Shown here: positions 1 through 7,579 of the stretch, piece after piece
How positions within the stretch are numbered: position 1 is the stretch's first letter
Layout: each line of letters starts with the position of its first letter
DNA from: JBHGAV01 sp041946685
GTDB lineage: Bacteria; Acidobacteriota; Terriglobia; Bryobacterales; Bryobacteraceae
Length of the DNA stretch: 15,541 bases
Reading direction: 5' to 3'
Assembly: GCA_041946685.1 (NCBI GenBank)
Contig: JBHGAV010000078.1
Coordinates: 1-15,541, forward strand
Notes under the pieces: generated by a model
The model's database searches: none
Told to the model about the DNA's origin: nothing
Seen by the model: only the letters and a program-made list of their open reading frames with translations
Program-made: the position numbers and the translations under genes

Positions 1-59
<59 letters not shown>

Positions 60-64
60 ACCCC

Positions 65-93
65 ATCCTAGCGCAGGCCGGCCGGAGGGTCAA
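65..93 (-). promoter_or_regulatory. Sigma-70 type promoter of the initiator tRNA
   Basis: On the reverse strand TTGACC (93-88) and TAGGAT (70-65) are separated by exactly 17 bases, a near-consensus housekeeping promoter. It sits in the short gap between the response regulator stop codon (98-100) and the tRNA. The start site would fall about six to seven bases after the -10 box, near 58-60, which is almost exactly the mature 5' end of the tRNA. Confidence 0.65.
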
Positions 94-97
94 TGGC

Positions 98-736
98 TTA
101 GTCGATCAGTCCGTTCCTGACTGCGAACCGGACCAGTTCGCCGATGCTGTGCAAGTTCAGTTTCTCCATGATCCGGCCCCGGTGGGCATCCACCGTGTAA
201 ACGCTCAATTGCAGGGCGGAAGCGATGTCCTTGTTCGTCTTCCCTTCGGCAAGCATCTGAAGGACTTCTCGTTCGCGGCTGGTGAGCAAATCCAGCGGAT
301 CCAAGACGTGTTTCCGGTAGTCAGACAGGACAGCCTCCGAGACCGACGGGCTCAGATACCCCTCGCCAGCGGCGACGGCCCGGACGGCGGCCACCAAGTC
401 GCGGTCGTAGGCGTCCTTCAGCAGGTAGCCCCGCGCGCCGGCGCGCAGGATCTCTCTGACGTAGACCGAGTCCTTGTGCATGCTGAGGGCCAGCACGCGC
501 GTGCGCGGGCTCAATTCGGCCAGCCGCCGGGTCGCTTCGATGCCGTTGAGTTCGGGCATGGCCACGTCCATCACCACCACGTCCGGCTTGAGTCTGCCGG
601 CGAGTTCCACAACATCGCGGCCGTTGGCGGCCTCGCCCACGATCTCCATATCCGGCTCTGCCGCCAGAATCATGTGAAAGCCCTGGCGCACCAGGGCGTG
701 ATCATCAGCCAGCAGTATTCGGGTCTTCTTGCGCAT
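98..736 (-). CDS. NarL/FixJ-family response regulator
   Basis: A 212-residue two-domain regulator of usual family length. An N-terminal receiver domain (about 5-122) has the acidic pair D11-D12, phospho-acceptor D57 in the segment PDVVVMD, and the conserved lysine K107 in YLLKD. A C-terminal LuxR-type helix-turn-helix (about 148-208) begins LTSREREVLQMLAEG, with recognition helix around YTVDAHRGRIMEKL. It should bind DNA once phosphorylated by the adjacent kinase. Its ATG at 734-736 lies inside the 3' end of the kinase gene, a 32-base overlap, so the two are probably translationally coupled. No start codon lies between this ATG and the essential ILLADDH strand, so the overlap is real; AGGGG lies eight bases upstream. 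Targets are unknown. It resembles the regulator at 6929-7579. Confidence 0.95.
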   Translation of the reverse strand: MRKKTRILLADDHALVRQGFHMILAAEPDMEIVGEAANGRDVVELAGRLKPDVVVMDVAMPELNGIEATRRLAELSPRTRVLALSMHKDSVYVREILRAGARGYLLKDAYDRDLVAAVRAVAAGEGYLSPSVSEAVLSDYRKHVLDPLDLLTSREREVLQMLAEGKTNKDIASALQLSVYTVDAHRGRIMEKLNLHSIGELVRFAVRNGLID

Positions 737-2033
737 GCGGTATCCCCTGCGGCGGGAGGCGAACCTCGATCGAGACCCCGGAACCAGGCTTAGAACGAAC
801 CGTCAATTCGCCGCCCAGATTGCGGGCCCGGGCACGCATCCCGACCATGCCCATGCCCCTCTCGATGGCGGCCTCGCCGGCGGCCAGGCCAACCCCATCG
901 TCCGCGATCGAGAGCCGCACCGCGGACCGATCTGTGTGCAGCGTCACCTGTACCCGCCTGGCACTCGAGTGGCGCGCCACATTGGTCAGCGCTTCCTGGG
1001 CAATCCGGAACAGGTGGGTCTCCGCCTCGTCGGCCAGGCGCCCGGGAAAGTTGGAATGGAAATCCACCCTGATGCCCGTCCGGTCCGTGAAACTCTCTGC
1101 CAGCCAGCGCAAACTTGCCTCCAGCCCGAAATCATCCAAGATCGTGGGCCGCAGCAACTGGGACAGCTCGCGGACGTTGGCAATGGCCCCCTCGACCAGT
1201 TCTACGCAATCCCGCAGTTTGCCGTCGGCCCCTCCCGACCGCCGCAGAGCCTCCAGGTTTGCTCTCAAGGCGGTGAGCGACTGCCCCAGCTCGTCATGCA
1301 GTTCGTGAGAGAAACGGCGCGCGATGCTTTCCTGGTTGTCGAGCATTTGCCAGGAGACGCGGCTAAGCTCGCCGGCCTGCCATTCCATCCGGCGGAAAAG
1401 TGCCGTGGTCATCCGGACCGTCATGGCGCTGAGGAAAACAGCGGGCAGCGCGAAAGCTCCGAGAAGAAGGAGCGACTGCGTGAACAGCCGCCGCGATTGG
1501 ACGGTGATCATCCGCTGCGCCGCCTGGGATTCCTGCCGGCCCGAAGCCAGCAGCTTGGCGACGGAGTCGGTGACCTGACGGTGCCGCTGAAACAGGTCGC
1601 GGCTGAGCAACGTAGGACTGTTCTCCAGGGTGAGAAGCCGCCGCGCCTCTGCCGTGAAATCCTCCGCCGACCGTTTCAGCTCTCTCCCCAGGGATTGTTG
1701 CTCAGTGCCTTCGGTCTGATCGACGATTTCGGCGATATTCCGATCGGCGGCGTCTAGTTCGGCCAGCACCTTGGCCCGGTCGACCTGTTGCGGACCATGA
1801 GCGAGCCGGTAGAAGACGGCGCTCAGCGCCTCCTGTTCGCGCTGGATCTCCTCGACGAGATCCTCTGATTCCTGCTGACCCTCTACCAGCGTGGCGGCGC
1901 TTCGCTGAATGGAACGGATATTGGTGATCCCCACGAAGCCGGCCGAGACGAGCAGTAGAATGACAAGTCCGAAGCCGGCCAGCAACACCCACAGAATCGT
2001 CTTCGTTGTAACCTGACGCGGAATTGCTCGCAT
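705..2033 (-). CDS. Membrane sensor histidine kinase, HisKA_3 (NarX/DegS-like) family
   Basis: A 442-residue inner-membrane kinase. A transmembrane helix at about 13-37 and a second at about 186-210 bracket a helical, glutamate- and glutamine-rich sensor region of about 145 residues with no recognised ligand domain. The dimerisation box contains SHELHDELGQSLTALRANL, with H246 the likely phosphorylated histidine of the HisKA_3 type. The ATP-binding domain shows the N box (LFRIAQEALTNVARHS, N351), the G1 box DDGVG (378-382) and the glycine-rich GMGMVGMRARA segment. It should phosphorylate the overlapping NarL-type regulator. Upstream of the ATG at 2031-2033 there is no clear ribosome binding site; instead a perfect GC-rich hairpin ends four bases before it. 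The signal sensed is unknown. Confidence 0.94.
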   Translation of the reverse strand: MRAIPRQVTTKTILWVLLAGFGLVILLLVSAGFVGITNIRSIQRSAATLVEGQQESEDLVEEIQREQEALSAVFYRLAHGPQQVDRAKVLAELDAADRNIAEIVDQTEGTEQQSLGRELKRSAEDFTAEARRLLTLENSPTLLSRDLFQRHRQVTDSVAKLLASGRQESQAAQRMITVQSRRLFTQSLLLLGAFALPAVFLSAMTVRMTTALFRRMEWQAGELSRVSWQMLDNQESIARRFSHELHDELGQSLTALRANLEALRRSGGADGKLRDCVELVEGAIANVRELSQLLRPTILDDFGLEASLRWLAESFTDRTGIRVDFHSNFPGRLADEAETHLFRIAQEALTNVARHSSARRVQVTLHTDRSAVRLSIADDGVGLAAGEAAIERGMGMVGMRARARNLGGELTVRSKPGSGVSIEVRLPPQGIPHAQEDPNTAG

Positions 2034-2037
2034 GGGC

Positions 2038-2058
2038 GGCCGCCTGCGGCAGGCGGCC
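2038..2058. repeat. Perfect 9-bp inverted repeat before the kinase start codon
   Basis: Arms GGCCGCCTG and CAGGCGGCC are perfectly complementary around a three-base loop. In the kinase mRNA this stable hairpin would end four bases before the ATG at 2033 and cover the usual ribosome-binding position. It could be a translational control element, an operator or a REP-like dispersed palindrome. The symmetry is seen directly; the role is inference. Confidence 0.6.
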
Positions 2059-2080
2059 TGAATCTAGTGTAAGGCAGCGT

Positions 2081-2139
2081 GCCGGTCGCCGAACCGGCGT
2101 AACCCGAATTCGGCAGCCGCTATAGCCTCGGCAGGCTAT
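2081..2139. repeat. Cluster of three short palindromes in the divergent intergenic region
   Basis: Three dyads follow each other: GCCGGT/ACCGGC at 2081-2098 (6-base loop), the perfect palindrome CCGAATTCGG at 2104-2113, and ATAGCC/GGCTAT at 2122-2139 (6-base loop). They lie between the divergent kinase gene and the small secreted-protein gene, where operators for either would be expected. The two dyads with arms have the same 18-base span, suggestive of dimeric protein binding sites, but their arm sequences differ. Confidence 0.4.
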
Positions 2140-2214
2140 TTCCGGCGGAGGGGCATGGGATCCAACATGGAGTTGACCGCGAAGCGAGACTGTCAGAAAG
2201 GAAAGGAAGCGACA

Positions 2215-2403
2215 ATGAAGAGAATGATCATGGTGCTGGCGTTGGCCGGGCTGGTGTTGCCCGCGACTTTCGCCGCCCAGCAGCAGGGGCAGGGCAGTCA
2301 AACCCAGCAGAGCCAGACCGAGCAGAGCAAACCAACGAAGAACAAGAAGAAGAACAAGAAGCAGAAGGCCGAAGAGAAGTCGGAAGTGAAGAAACCCCAA
2401 TAG
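2215..2403 (+). CDS. Small secreted lysine/glutamine-rich protein
   Basis: A 62-residue protein with a clear signal peptide: MKRM, then a hydrophobic core to about residue 18, with probable cleavage near TFA-A or FAA-Q (residues 20-21). The mature part is about 40 residues, first Q/S/T-rich and then very rich in lysine (KNKKKNKK and KKP near the end). It lacks cysteine and any recognisable fold, and is probably disordered and strongly basic. The start at 2215 is chosen over an in-frame ATG at 2155 because the signal peptide begins there and GGAAAGGAAG (2199-2208) is a good ribosome binding site. It is divergent from the kinase at 705-2033 and could be its target, though nothing shows this. 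I do not recognise the family. Confidence 0.72.
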   Translation: MKRMIMVLALAGLVLPATFAAQQQGQGSQTQQSQTEQSKPTKNKKKNKKQKAEEKSEVKKPQ

Positions 2404-2428
2404 GCAGGATTCCCTCTCGCGCCTGGGC

Positions 2429-2444
2429 GCAGGACCGATCCTGC
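2429..2444. terminator. Weak hairpin after the small secreted-protein gene
   Basis: Arms GCAGGA and TCCTGC surround a CCGA tetraloop, 26 bases past the stop codon. No T-run follows, so it is at best a weak intrinsic terminator or a 3' mRNA stabiliser. The rest of the 225-base gap before deoC holds no gene I can support. Confidence 0.25.
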
Positions 2445-2576
2445 CGGTCGCCGGCACTCCTCTCCTTGGAGAACCCCCGCCGCAACCACCGATGCCGCCT
2501 GCGCCCGGACCCCGGCTGAGTCCAATGGTCTGCCCTTTGCCCGGGGCGCGAAATCTCCCACCTGTCCCGCGGCGCC

Positions 2577-2605
2577 TTCAGGTCGCGATTCCAAGGCGCT
2601 ATGCT
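2577..2605 (+). promoter_or_regulatory. Possible promoter for deoC operon
   Basis: TATGCT at 2600-2605 is a reasonable -10 box, with TTCAGG (2577-2582) 17 bases upstream as a poor -35 box. Transcription would begin near 2612, leaving a short leader of about 17 bases before the TTG start codon of deoC at 2629. The weak -35 match keeps confidence low. Confidence 0.3.
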
Positions 2606-2628
2606 AAGATAAGGCTTCTTCAAACGAG

Positions 2629-3498
2629 TTGGACGACCGGGAACTGCACACACTAGCGGTGTCGATAACCGATCACATCCTCTCCTGCCCCTCGCGCGCG
2701 GAGGACGGCCACTACCCTTGCGGTTGGGAGTGCACTGGCTGCCGCCAGCGCGGTGCGGACGCCTGCGCGGAGCGGACCGGCAAAGTGGTCGAGGCGGGCG
2801 CGGCCCGGGTCTCCAGTTGCCTGGGGGTGGCGCGGCAGAAGCCCGGTGTAGCGGGACTGATTGACCACACACTGCTGAAGCCCGAGGCGACGCGTGGCGA
2901 CATCCTGCGTGTTTGCCGCGAGGCTCGCGATTTCGGGTTCGCCAGTGTTTGCATCAATCCCTGCTGGGTACCCGTGGCGGCCTCCGAACTGGCCGGCTCC
3001 CCGGTGAAGGTCTGCACCGTGGCCGGGTTTCCCTTGGGAGCCAGCACGGCTGTGATCAAGCGGGCGGAGGCGGAAGAGGCGCTCGCCGGAGGCGCGCAGG
3101 AAGTCGACATGGTGATCAATGTCGGCGCGCTGCGGGGCGGCGAGTACGAAGTCGTGCACGGTGAGATCCGCGCTGTCGCCGAGGCCTGTCACCGCAAGGG
3201 GGCGATCGTCAAGACCATTCTGGAGACCGCGCTTCTGGATGACCGCCAGAAGGCGGTTGCCTGTGTCCTCGCCAAGATGGCCGGAGCCGATTTTGTGAAG
3301 ACGTCCACAGGCTTCGGGCCGGCGGGCGCCACGGCGGAGGATGTGGCGCTCATGCGGCTGGTGGTCGGCCCCGAGATGGGCGTCAAAGCGGCGGGAGGCA
3401 TTCGGACGCTGGAGGACCTGCGTCGCATGGTGGCGGCGGGCGCCACTCGAATTGGGGCCAGCGCCAGCGTGAAGATCGCCGAGGCCGCGGCCGCTTAG
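2629..3498 (+). CDS. deoC: Deoxyribose-phosphate aldolase with Cys-rich N-terminal extension
   Basis: Class I aldolase that reversibly cleaves 2-deoxyribose 5-phosphate to glyceraldehyde 3-phosphate and acetaldehyde, in cytoplasmic deoxynucleoside salvage. The conserved barrel begins at LIDHTLLKP (77-85). Catalytic residues are visible: D160 in EVDMVINVG, Schiff-base lysine K224 in DFVKTSTGFG, and the second lysine K253 in GVKAAGGIR. At 289 residues it is longer than the usual 220-260, because about 75 residues precede the barrel. That extension holds five cysteines (C20, C31, C35, C38, C46) and H28, possibly a metal site. The start is a TTG; an in-frame stop at 2605-2607 rules out anything further upstream, but an internal GTG start (for example at 2659) is possible. 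It leads an apparent operon, with the phosphatase gene starting 10 bases after its stop. Confidence 0.93.
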   Translation: MDDRELHTLAVSITDHILSCPSRAEDGHYPCGWECTGCRQRGADACAERTGKVVEAGAARVSSCLGVARQKPGVAGLIDHTLLKPEATRGDILRVCREARDFGFASVCINPCWVPVAASELAGSPVKVCTVAGFPLGASTAVIKRAEAEEALAGGAQEVDMVINVGALRGGEYEVVHGEIRAVAEACHRKGAIVKTILETALLDDRQKAVACVLAKMAGADFVKTSTGFGPAGATAEDVALMRLVVGPEMGVKAAGGIRTLEDLRRMVAAGATRIGASASVKIAEAAAA

Positions 3499-3508
3499 CG
3501 ACGTTGCC

Positions 3509-5263
3509 ATGCCGACCCACCACAAGTCCACCGCCCGCCTCCGCGAGCGCACCGAGCTACTGGATTTCTTCCTGGAGATCGCGGCCGTCACGTCTGAGAC
3601 CCTGGATTTGGATCGCCTCCTGGCCAGCGTGGCGGGGATCGTCACCAGGGTGATTCCCTGTGAGTTGTTTGCCATCCTGCTGTACAGCGAACGCCGGCGC
3701 GTGCTGCGCATCCACTACTCGATCGGCCACCGCGACGAGCTGGTGGCGAGGCTGGAGATCCCGCTCGGAGAAGGGATCACCGGAGCCGCAGCACTGGCCC
3801 GGGAACCCATTCTGGCCGGCGACGTGCGCAGCGACCCGCGCTATCTGAACGCCATGGACGCCGTTCGTACGGAACTGGCGGTGCCCATGCTGGCGCGCGG
3901 AGGAAAGCTAGTTGGCGTCATCGACATCGAGTCGACTCGCCCTCATGCCTACGGCGACTACGAGCGCTCCACGCTGCAGCTCATCGCCTCGCGCGTGGCT
4001 ACCGCGATCGACAATGCGCGCCTCTACCGCCGTGTCGAGCGGCAGAACCGGACGTTGCGGACCTTCACGCGGCTTAGCCAGGAGTTCTCCTCAATCCTGG
4101 ACCTGGATACGCTGCTGAGCAAGATCTCGGCAGCGATCCGCTCCATCATCCTCTACGATTCATTCAGCATTTTCCTGGTCGATGAGCAGCGCGGCGTCCT
4201 GCGGCACCGGTTCAGTTCCCGCTACGACGACCGCAGTTCGGTGGACAACATCCCGCTGGGCACGGGGATTACGGGTGCCGCCGCCCATAGCCGAGAAGTC
4301 ATTCGCGTCGACGACGCGCTGGCCGATCCCCGTTACATCGCTTCTCATCCCGATATCAGGTCGGAAGTCGCGGTGCCACTGATCGTGCGCGACCGCGTGG
4401 CCGGGGTCATGGACCTGGAAAGCGAACGGATCGGGCACTTCACCGAAGACCACGTCCGGACGCTCAGCGTTCTGGCTCCGCAGATTGCGATCTCGGTGGA
4501 GAATGCGCGGCTTTACCAGGAATTGGCGGACCGTAAGGAGAGGATGGAGGCCGACCTCCAGGCGGCGCGCGAGCTCCAGTCCGTGCTGCTTCCGCGCCAG
4601 GCGCCCGAGATCGCCGGCCTGGAGATCGCCGTCAGAGTCCAGCCCGCGCGCGAGATCAGCGGAGACCTCTACGACTTCCTTCCGCAAGGACGCGACCACA
4701 CCCTGATCGTAATGGGGGACGTCAGCGGCAAAGGCGCCGCGGCGGCTTTGTATGCCGCGCTGGTTAGCGGTCTGCTGAGAACTCTGGCCCCTGCCCGGCT
4801 GGAACCGTCGCGCCTCATGAAGTCGCTCAACCAGGCCCTGCTGGAGCGGAAAGCCGATGCGCGGTTCGTCACTCTCCTGGCGCTGCGATGGGAAGGAAGA
4901 AAGAGGCGGCTCCGCATGGCCAACGCCGGGGGAATGCCTCCCCTGATTTGCCGCGGCGGCGAGCTCCACAAGCTGCGGGTCGAAGGCGTCCCCCTGGGCC
5001 TGCTGGAGGACCGCGAATATGACGAGGTGTCCTTCCAGACCTTGCCGGGTGACCTGCTCGTGCTTTATTCCGACGGGGTCGAGGACCAGCACAACCCCGC
5101 CGCCGAGCACTACGGCCGGGGACGGCTGGCGCGCCTGATCGAGGCCCATTGGCAGGAGTCTACGCAAGATCTGGCGGATGCGGTCTTCCGCGATGTGGAG
5201 CGGTTTGCGGACGGGGCAGGGACTTACGACGACCAGACACTGATCGTGATGAAGGTGAAATGA
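3509..5263 (+). CDS. GAF-GAF-SpoIIE (PP2C-type) serine phosphatase, RsbU-like
   Basis: A 584-residue soluble signalling protein. Two GAF domains (about 29-170 and 195-332) are in tandem, each ending in a helix with the repeated motif (I/V)xNARLY. A short coiled coil with DLQAARELQSVLLP (349-362) links them to a C-terminal SpoIIE/PP2C domain (about 368-583). Metal-binding acidic residues are present: D386 in SGDLYDF, D404 in MGDVSGKGAAAALYAA, D522 in YSDGVED and D575 in YDDQTLIV, so it should be active. Family members dephosphorylate anti-anti-sigma (STAS) proteins in partner-switching; no such partner or anti-sigma kinase is in the window. The ATG at 3509 has no clear ribosome binding site, suggesting coupling to deoC. 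Its stop overlaps the lysA start (ATGA). Confidence 0.93.
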   Translation: MPTHHKSTARLRERTELLDFFLEIAAVTSETLDLDRLLASVAGIVTRVIPCELFAILLYSERRRVLRIHYSIGHRDELVARLEIPLGEGITGAAALAREPILAGDVRSDPRYLNAMDAVRTELAVPMLARGGKLVGVIDIESTRPHAYGDYERSTLQLIASRVATAIDNARLYRRVERQNRTLRTFTRLSQEFSSILDLDTLLSKISAAIRSIILYDSFSIFLVDEQRGVLRHRFSSRYDDRSSVDNIPLGTGITGAAAHSREVIRVDDALADPRYIASHPDIRSEVAVPLIVRDRVAGVMDLESERIGHFTEDHVRTLSVLAPQIAISVENARLYQELADRKERMEADLQAARELQSVLLPRQAPEIAGLEIAVRVQPAREISGDLYDFLPQGRDHTLIVMGDVSGKGAAAALYAALVSGLLRTLAPARLEPSRLMKSLNQALLERKADARFVTLLALRWEGRKRRLRMANAGGMPPLICRGGELHKLRVEGVPLGLLEDREYDEVSFQTLPGDLLVLYSDGVEDQHNPAAEHYGRGRLARLIEAHWQESTQDLADAVFRDVERFADGAGTYDDQTLIVMKVK

Positions 5264-6519
5264 TGCAAGGCATCGCGGACACATACTCTTACAGGGACGG
5301 CTCTCTCTACTGCGAGGAGGTGGCGCTGGCCGACATTGCCGCGCGGGAAGGCACGCCATGCTTCGTCTATTCCACAGCGGCAGTGATGAGCAGGTTCCGC
5401 AGCTATGACGAGTCTCTCGCGGACCTGCCGCACCTGATCTGTTACGCGGTGAAGGCCAACTCGAACCTCAGCCTGCTCGCCCTTCTGGCAAGGGCCGGAG
5501 CCGGCTTCGACATCGTCTCCGCGGGCGAGTTGTTTCGCGTGATAAGAGCCGGCGGCGACCCTGCGCGAGTCGTATTCTCGGGCGTAGGCAAGACGGCCGA
5601 GGAAGTCGAATACGCCCTGGCGCAGGGCATACACAGCTTCAATTGCGAATCCGAGGCCGAGATCCAGCTCATCGATGCCCTGGCAGGCAGGCGCGGCGTG
5701 ACCGCGAGAATCGCCGTGCGGGTCAACCCGAATGTCAGTGCAGGCGGACATCCGTACATATCGACCGGCTTGCGGCAGCACAAGTTCGGCATCGACATTT
5801 CCGAGGTCGAAGACGTCTATCGGCGGGCTAAGGCCTGCCGCCATGTCTCTCCGGAAGGAGTCAGTTGCCACATCGGCTCCCAAATCCTGGACGTAGAGCG
5901 GATCATGGCCGCCCTCGACCGGATGATCGAGCTGGCCGGACGGCTGCGCGGTCTTGGACTGCCGATAAAGTCTCTGGACCTGGGAGGGGGACTTGGAGTC
6001 TCTTACAAGCCCGAGGACAAGGCTCCCCACATCCGGGACTTCGTCTCGCAGCTCCGCGCCAAGGTGGAAGGACAGGATCTGAGCCTCATGCTCGAGCCCG
6101 GGCGCTCTATTGTGGGAGAGGCCGGAGTCCTGTTGACGCGTGTGCTGTACCGGAAGCGGACCTTGTCGCGTGAATTCATCGTGGTGGATGCCGCCATGAC
6201 GGATCTGATCCGTCCCACGCTCTACCAGTCACACCACGAGATCCTTCCCGTCCGCCAGACTGCCCGGGGGACGGTGCTCGCCGACGTGGTGGGGCCGGTG
6301 TGCGAATCCGGCGATTTTCTGGCTCTGGACCGGGAGATGCCGAACGTCCTGCCTGGAGATCTGCTGTCGGTCTCGACCGCGGGCGCTTACGGGTTCGTCC
6401 AGTCATCCAACTACAATTCTCGGACGCGAGCTCCGGAGATCCTGGTTGAGGGAAGCGCCTGGCGTGTCGCGCGGGCCCGCGAGACCTTCGAGGACCTGAT
6501 CCGCGGCGAATCTCTCTGA
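5260..6519 (+). CDS. lysA: Diaminopimelate decarboxylase
   Basis: PLP enzyme of fold type III that decarboxylates meso-diaminopimelate to L-lysine, the last step of lysine synthesis. In the 419-residue form, K65 in CYAVKANSNL is the PLP Schiff-base lysine, HIGSQI (204-209) and LDLGGGLGV (239-247) bind the cofactor phosphate region, EPGRSIVGEAG (279-289) contributes to the active site, and C348 in VCESGDF and Y377 in AGAYGF are the conserved residues from the partner subunit. Length matches the family. The reading frame is open upstream to 5149, but residues before 5260 do not resemble the family and overlap the phosphatase. ATG at 5260 overlaps that gene's stop; the next codon (5263) is also ATG and lies better spaced from GAAGGTGA (5251-5258), so either may be used. 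Confidence 0.95.
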   Translation: MMQGIADTYSYRDGSLYCEEVALADIAAREGTPCFVYSTAAVMSRFRSYDESLADLPHLICYAVKANSNLSLLALLARAGAGFDIVSAGELFRVIRAGGDPARVVFSGVGKTAEEVEYALAQGIHSFNCESEAEIQLIDALAGRRGVTARIAVRVNPNVSAGGHPYISTGLRQHKFGIDISEVEDVYRRAKACRHVSPEGVSCHIGSQILDVERIMAALDRMIELAGRLRGLGLPIKSLDLGGGLGVSYKPEDKAPHIRDFVSQLRAKVEGQDLSLMLEPGRSIVGEAGVLLTRVLYRKRTLSREFIVVDAAMTDLIRPTLYQSHHEILPVRQTARGTVLADVVGPVCESGDFLALDREMPNVLPGDLLSVSTAGAYGFVQSSNYNSRTRAPEILVEGSAWRVARARETFEDLIRGESL

Positions 6520-6607
6520 GTGCGGCTGGCCTTCCTGCTCCTTGCATGTCAGGACCGTCCAGCCTACAATCGAACCAGACGGATGCACCTGAGTTCGGAG
6601 GAGGCGG

Positions 6608-6919
6608 ATGGCAAACCAGGGAAAACACAAGAAGAGCCCTGTCTTGGAGTGGCTGGAGGGAGAGGAGGGGAACGCGCCGACCAAGTCGCGAGGGTCGCAC
6701 GTCGTGGATTCCTATATCAAGAAAGGCAAGGTGGCGCTGAAGCGGCTGCGGGCAGCAGCCGCTGACGCCACCCCGAGGATGGAGCCGGCTCTATTGCGCG
6801 AGCCAGGTCCGCCCGCAAAGACCGTTGCGAAATCCTCCCAGGCCGCGAGCTGGGAGCATCAGCGAAAGGTGGAGAGGCTAAGCCAGCTTCGAGCCCCCTA
6901 TCCATTCAGGGACCGGTGA
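6608..6919 (+). CDS. Small basic protein of unknown function
   Basis: A 103-residue soluble protein I do not recognise. It opens MANQGKHKKSPVLEWLEG, has a short acidic stretch (EGEEG) and then a long basic part with SYIKKGKVALKRLRAAAAD and scattered K/R to the end (PYPFRDR). There is no signal peptide, membrane segment or cysteine. A strong ribosome binding site, GGAGGAGG (6597-6604), lies just before the ATG, which is the main argument that it is real. A -10-like TACAAT (6575-6580) with no good -35 may give it its own promoter, 88 bases after lysA. It ends nine bases before the stop of the convergent regulator at 6929. Nucleic-acid binding is possible from its charge, but this is a guess. 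Confidence 0.6.
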   Translation: MANQGKHKKSPVLEWLEGEEGNAPTKSRGSHVVDSYIKKGKVALKRLRAAAADATPRMEPALLREPGPPAKTVAKSSQAASWEHQRKVERLSQLRAPYPFRDR

Positions 6920-6928
6920 AGGGGAGGC

Positions 6929-7579
6929 TCAGGTGATGATCTTCTTGCGGACCGCGTAGAGAACGATCTCCGCGGTATTATGAAGGCCGAGTTTCTGCAT
7001 CAGATTGGAGCGGTGTGTCTCCACCGTGTAAAGACTGAGGTCCAGCAGCGTTGCCACCTCCTTGTTGGACTTGCCTTCGGCCAGCAGTTGCAGCACTTCC
7101 TTCTCGCGATCCGTCAGCAGATCGTAGGAGTCGGTCAGGTTGTGCTGCTTCAGGCGCCGCATGTAATCCTCCAGCAGGCTCTCCGCGATTGCGGTGCTGA
7201 AGAACGGACGGCCCTGTGAGACAGCCCTCACGGCGCGAATCAGATCGGCCTCGGCCGAATCCTTCAGCAGGTAGCCTTTGGCGCCCGCCGAGAGTGCGCG
7301 CACCAGGTAGGATTCGTCGGAGTGCATGCTGAGGATGATGACACCCACGGCGGGGTTCTTCTTCACGATCTGCGAGGTAGCCTCGATGCCGTTCAGGTTC
7401 GGCATGGCGATGTCCATGACCACCACATCGGGGCCCAGTTCCTCCGACATCTTGACCGCCTCGCGGCCGTCGGAGGCCTCTCCGACCACCTGGAAACCCT
7501 GCGACCGCTCCAGCAGATAGTGCAAACCCCGGCGCACGAGGCCATGATCATCCGCCAGCAACACCCGCACTGCGCTCAT
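6929..7579 (-). CDS. NarL/FixJ-family response regulator (second copy)
   Basis: A 216-residue regulator with a receiver domain (about 4-122; D10-D11, phospho-acceptor D56 in DVVVMD, conserved K106 in YLLKD) and a C-terminal LuxR-type helix-turn-helix (about 153-212, starting LTDREKEVLQLLAEGKSNKEVA). The ATG at 7577-7579 overlaps the kinase stop as ATGA, the usual sign of translational coupling. The recognition helix region LSLYTVETHRSNLMQKLGLH is close to LSVYTVDAHRGRIMEKLNLH in the regulator at 98-736, so the two may bind similar sites. Phosphorylated by the kinase at 7576-8919; its targets are not evident. It meets the basic orphan gene tail to tail with a nine-base gap and no obvious terminator. 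Confidence 0.95.
   Translation of the reverse strand: MSAVRVLLADDHGLVRRGLHYLLERSQGFQVVGEASDGREAVKMSEELGPDVVVMDIAMPNLNGIEATSQIVKKNPAVGVIILSMHSDESYLVRALSAGAKGYLLKDSAEADLIRAVRAVSQGRPFFSTAIAESLLEDYMRRLKQHNLTDSYDLLTDREKEVLQLLAEGKSNKEVATLLDLSLYTVETHRSNLMQKLGLHNTAEIVLYAVRKKIIT

Noticed and set aside
729..1757. 342-codon open frame on the plus strand
   Set aside because: Antisense to the well-supported histidine kinase, with low-complexity proline and arginine content.
1702..2457. Minus-strand frame with a leucine-rich start
   Set aside because: The apparent hydrophobic segment is the antisense of the lysine-rich secreted protein; the remainder overlaps the kinase in another frame.
2653..3711. 352-codon open frame on the minus strand
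   Set aside because: Antisense to deoC, whose catalytic motifs are intact; the translated product is arginine-rich without domains.
5149..5259. Upstream extension of the lysA reading frame
   Set aside because: The 37 extra residues lie over the phosphatase gene, are arginine- and cysteine-rich and do not resemble the family; the ATG at 5260 or 5263 has a proper ribosome binding site.
4160..5359. 399-codon open frame on the minus strand
   Set aside because: It runs antisense to the phosphatase gene, has no family resemblance and reflects the GC-rich third codon positions of the real gene.
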